Assembly (NCBI RefSeq): GCF_001704415.2
Contig: NC_030811.1
Coordinates: forward strand, 4,870,501 to 4,934,500
From: Capra hircus
Lineage: Eukaryota; Chordata; Mammalia; Artiodactyla; Bovidae
DNA: 64,000 nt
Direction of reading: 5' to 3'
Of the stretch, positions 60,441-64,000 are shown one piece after another. A model generated the notes under the pieces. That model did not search any database, was not told the origin of the DNA, and worked only from the letters and a program-made list of their open reading frames with translations. Made by a program: the position numbers and the translations under genes. Positions within the stretch are counted from its first letter, which is position 1, and each line of letters opens with the position of its first letter.

Positions 60441-61968
60441 CACTATTCTTCCCAAAATAATACCTAGCCCTGGGGTACCTAACCAGCCAGCATGGCTTGT
60501 TTTCAGCTATACACTAATACTGTACTATATCATAAAACAGCTCCTTCAGCTAAGCAAATACTGTATGTAGGCACTGTCGTTAACCCATAATTAGAATACC
60601 AACAAGCATATTATAAACACAAGTTTAATAGTATTAGCTCCAAGCACAGAAATGTTCGAATGTCTGGGTTTTTAATCTTGGTAGAATTGCTTTAACAACC
60701 AGGTTATGCCAGGGTTTTTCCCTTCAATATTTCTTACATTTTATGAGAGCTTCCCTGACACACAATTTTTTTTTTTTGGGGGGCTCCCCATTAAGTTCTT
60801 TGAAAGCTCAGAAGAAATCACATCTATTCCCTTCTGAAATTGGCTTATTCTCTAGGGAACAGTGGGAGGTTTGTTTTGCTAGAAGAAGGATGAATGATCC
60901 TCCACAAACTTCTGGCCTTTTGCTGGTAAAAACTGAAGAGGGATAATTGGTTTGGCCACTGGAGTATTGAATTGGTCTGCAGAGAGCCTGAGGGGCCCTC
61001 TCTAACCCATCCGTCCCAATGTTTTTACTTACACAATTGCCAAATCCAGATAAATGAGAGATCAGGTGATATAACTTTAGGAGTTATAACAAGTTAGCCC
61101 TTATGTCCAAAAAGATTCCCTCTCTTATTTTCCCCAGTAACTAAATTCCGCAATAAGATTTTAATAATTTGCATTCACGTTTTGGCCATACCTTCCAGTC
61201 CATAAAATATCATGATGTGCGGAAGAAAGTTGGACACTGAGGGTGGGCAAGAGCACAGCTTTAAGCCAGACACTGGAGTATGTTCTCAAGCCTTGCTGTT
61301 GTTAGATATGGAGCTACGGGCACATCACAGAAGCTTTTACTTCCTGAGTTGTGAGAAATCGAAGTGCTATGCTGTCCACCTCTTAGAAATGCGACAGCTG
61401 CGAATACAGCAATGCACGTACAATGATCAACACGGTTTCTGGCTCAACAAACAGTAGCTGTTACAACCCTGTTCATTATCTCTGCCCATCCCCCTGTTTT
61501 GCCAAATTGAGAAAAGAAGCATTCAAAACTCCCAACAACTCCATCTGTAGATCAGAGACTTCGATGTCCTTGCAACCTTAGAGTTGAACCCATTTATCAG
61601 ATATTTCCCAGCCTTGTGGACAAGCTGAGGACAAGACCTTTTGAGAAGCAGCTAAAACATTAAAGGCTATGTGGTATGCCTGGATTGGTGAGAAGGCCCC
61701 TGAAAGCAGGGGTAAGGAAGCGTTCAAGACATATTTCAAAAACAAAAATCGACATTACCAACCTTGCTCAACCTTGCTGGTTTTGCTAAGGGTCTGCTCA
61801 GACTGCCTATGATTATTTTCTAATTTTTCAAGCCAATCAAGGATCAGTTAAACTAATCCATGATCCATTATTGAAGCAAATAAAAAAAAAATCAGTAGAT
61901 GTACGACTTTGAGTTTATGCCTAGAGAGACTGCTTATCTTTCACATTCTTTCAATTACTATTGATTAG
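60441..61968. other. Single-copy DNA
   Basis: About 1.5 kb without recognised repeats. A T-run lies at about 60768-60777. Frames at 60743-60946 and 61212-61457 have no family resemblance. Confidence 0.35.
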
Positions 61969-61978
61969 ACAGGACTAG

Positions 61979-62191
61979 GGGCAACATTAGTAGTAAAGAA
62001 CCCACCTGCCAGTGCAGGAGACATAAGATACCCGGGGTCAGTCCCTGGGTTGGGAAGATCCCCTGGAGAAGGAAATGGCAACCCACTCCAGGATCCGAGC
62101 CTGGGAAATCCCACAGACACAGGAGCCTGGAGGGCCGCAGTCTGTGGGGTTGCAGGAGTTGGACACAGCTCAGCAACTAAACCGCTACCAA
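61979..62191 (+). mobile_element. Bov-tA SINE
   Basis: Sense: 'gggcaacattagtagtaaag' head, 'agatcccctggagaaggaaa', tail 'caggagttggacacagctca'. A perfect 10-bp duplication, ACAGGACTAG, lies at 61969-61978 and 62192-62201. Confidence 0.94.
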
Positions 62192-62555
62192 ACAGGACTA
62201 GAGCGCAGTTATTAAGTCCACTGCGTGCCCGGCACTGGCCTACCTTCTGGGAATGCCACGATGAACGGGACCTGCACCCTGCCCTCACAGATGTCACCGC
62301 AAGCGACGGGACAGACCGTGAATGAGTCACTGCCCTGTAACAAGGTGAGCGCTGCAAAGAGATGGAGCAAAGGAGGCGCCGTGAGAAGGAAAAAGCTCCC
62401 ATCTCCTGAGCTCTCCGGGAGACTAGTGGCTCTGGAGTGTGTCTAGGTGGATGAGAAACTCTTCACAGTTGAGAAGGAGGAAAGTCACTACATAAAGGAA
62501 GAGAAAGAAGAAAAACTGTCACAACAGGCTGTGCAGCCATGGTGAAGACCCAAGC
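62192..62555. other. Unclassified, L2-like traces
   Basis: 'gcccggcactggcctacctt' (62227) resembles the L2/MIR 3' end. Otherwise nothing recognised. Confidence 0.35.
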
Positions 62556-62559
62556 TCTG

Positions 62560-62757
62560 GTGTCAGAGTGCCGCTGTGTGACCCCAACTAAGTGTGTGAC
62601 CTGAGGAAAATCGCTTAATGTCACCTTGCCTCAGTTTCTTCATCCGCAAAATAGGAGCAAAAAGTTTCTGCTTCATAGAGTTATTGAGAGATAGAAAGTA
62701 CTCAGAGTAGAGTCTAGCCAAAGAAAACACTTACTGATGTAAGCCTTTATTATCAGC
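62560..62757 (+). repeat. MIR SINE
   Basis: Sense: 'ctgtgtgaccccaactaagt', 'tgcctcagtttcttcatccg', 'gcaaaataggagcaaaaagt', 'tagagttattgagag'. Confidence 0.88.
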
Positions 62758-62766
62758 AACGTGGTG

Positions 62767-62978
62767 GTTTTAGTTGCTAAGTCACATCCGACTCTTTTGA
62801 CCCAGTGAACTGTAGCCCACCAGGCTCCTCTGTCCATGCACGCTCCAGGCAAGAATACTGAAGTGGGTTGCCATTTCCTTCTCCAGGGGATCTTCCCGAC
62901 CCAGGGATCAAACCTACATCTCTTCTGTCTCCTAAATTGCAGGCAGATTCTTTATCACTGAGCCACCAGGGAAGACCC
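62767..62978 (-). mobile_element. Bov-A2/Bov-tA SINE
   Basis: Antisense from 'ttttagttgctaagtcacat' to 'actgagccaccagggaagac'. The CpG-poor tail suggests moderate age. Confidence 0.92.
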
Positions 62979-63235
62979 AATTTATTAGCAAATAAGCATG
63001 CAATACAGTCTGAATCCAGTGCATTTTACTTTGAATAAATAAGTAAAAGCAACAAGTTAAATAAGCTTTTTAAAAGTTCCATTTACTTATCTAAGTAGTC
63101 AAGCATGTTTTGTTTGACTGACCAGTACTTAATAATATTTAAATCATATGTATTTATACTAAAAAGCAGACAAACCCTAGTATCCTTTGCTGTGTTGCCC
63201 ATAAATCCAATCATTCCTAGAGAAGGAGTGACGTA
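62979..63235. other. AT-rich unclassified DNA
   Basis: Nothing recognised. Confidence 0.3.
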
Positions 63236-63345
63236 GGGGCTTCCCTGGCAGTCTAGTGGTTAAGACTCTCTGCTGCCAGCGCAGTGTGGGCACAGGTTCA
63301 ATACCTGGTCAGGGAGCTAAGGTCCTGCAGACCACATGGCTTGGC
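63236..63345 (+). mobile_element. CHR SINE
   Basis: Sense: 'gggcttccctggcagtctag', 'caggttcaatacctggtcag', ending 'ggcttggccaaaggagaaaa'. Confidence 0.9.
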
Positions 63346-63399
63346 CAAAGGAGAAAACCAAAGGAGAAGGAGTGGGGTGGGTGGTCGTAAGCAAGCCTG

Positions 63400-63455
63400 T
63401 TCCAGCTCTAGGTCTCAGTTTTTTTAATCTGCGAAATGGGAAAGCTGTACTGTTT
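63400..63455 (+). repeat. MIR core fragment
   Basis: 'aggtctcagtttttttaatc' and 'tgcgaaatgggaaagctg' match the sense MIR core. Confidence 0.6.
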
Positions 63456-63459
63456 TGTC

Positions 63460-64000
63460 TTGGCTGCTTTTTCAGCTCTAACTTTCTGTGCTCTTACTGC
63501 TGGCTATATTCATGATTGTAGGAATAAGGCAAGCCCAAAATTTATGGAAATTAAATATAAGCTCCAAGAGAAAAGACAGGACAAAAGAAAGGAAAAAAAA
63601 ACAACCCCTTAGTGGTAGATTAACTTTTGATTTCTAGGGTTTTACATAGATTACTCTGTAACTACCTGTTCAGCAATTAAATATGGAATTTATTGCACTG
63701 ACTTTTAACAAGTTGGAAATGGTACTGCTGAACGGATTGATTGCAGTCCTCAGTCAGCAAGCAAGCACAGTTTCGGATCACAGACTTGGGCAAAGGACCA
63801 AGGCGAGCAGCAGGAAGGCCAGTGTGCCTCCAGGAAGGAGACTGTGGGAGTGGGTCGAACCGGCTCACGTGCAGGAGGCTGCGGTCAGAGGCGCGCCGGG
63901 GCTGCGGTTCCGGCTGAGGCAGTGGTGGCTCAGAGTCCACGAGGTCACAGAAGCGAGGTGGCAGATACAGAAGGGCGCGTTACCACATGTGAGCAGAGCA
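63460..64000. other. Single-copy DNA, CpG-rich at the right edge (63835-63985)
   Basis: CpGs cluster at 63850-63985 (gcggtcagaggcgcgccggg). A minus-strand frame, 63940-63677 (87 codons), crosses the cluster and shows no known domain. It could be the edge of a CpG island that continues beyond the window. Confidence 0.35.

Noticed and set aside
1..64000. CRISPR arrays, operons, phage or plasmid features
   Set aside because: The repeat content is ruminant nuclear DNA throughout. Tandem-looking repeats are SINE monomers or microsatellites.

Overview
This window is nuclear DNA from a ruminant, most likely a bovid (cattle, buffalo, sheep or goat). The evidence is the repeat content: many copies of BovB (the RTE-type LINE), dozens of Bov-tA and Bov-A2 SINEs (tRNA head plus BovB-derived tail), L1-BT-type LINE-1 pieces, and the older cetartiodactyl CHR SINEs. 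Beneath these lie MIR, L2, old L1 and MER5-like remnants found in all placental mammals. I recognise no host protein-coding exon, tRNA, rRNA or snRNA gene. The long reading frames belong to BovB or L1 proteins, to SINEs read through, or to unclassified sequence. No prokaryotic features (operons, CRISPR, Shine-Dalgarno sites) apply.

Layout. 1-7,080 is mostly single-copy DNA with few SINEs, a CpG-rich segment (3,290-3,880) and several AT-rich, homeodomain-site-rich stretches that look like conserved non-coding elements. 7,080-17,240 is dense in LINEs: a BovB fold-back insertion, an L1 that keeps its 5' end but lost its 3' half, large BovB pieces and a three-unit Bov-A2 SINE. 17,240-27,080 mixes L2, MIR and SINEs with a single-copy block (23,130-24,800). 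27,080-29,640 is one old L1 broken by SINEs. 29,640-33,770 is mixed. 33,770-38,900 is a BovB cluster with a 1-kb inverted duplication. 38,900-45,630 is L2, SINEs, a palindromic BovB and unclassified DNA. 45,630-48,570 is an endogenous-retrovirus copy with four later insertions inside its span. 48,570-64,000 is mostly single-copy or ancient-repeat DNA with a second CpG-rich segment (54,610-54,960), a candidate conserved element near 58,600 and scattered young SINEs and BovBs.

How the parts relate. The recurring theme is reverse-transcription machinery acting in trans or misfiring. BovB enzyme is the accepted mover of Bov-tA and Bov-A2. L1 enzyme is the likely mover of CHR, MIR-independent processed copies and, here, apparently a retroviral transcript running from its start site to a poly(A) tail. 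Several junctions show template switching: inverted or direct copies of flanking DNA at BovB 5' ends, a palindromic BovB 3' end, and a 26-bp SINE scrap inside a perfect 12-bp target-site duplication.

Limits. Family names rest on recognising consensus motifs by eye. Subfamily labels, exact ends and all conservation statements are unverified. I found no new multi-gene system; the unusual content is the structural record of retrotransposition listed in the findings.
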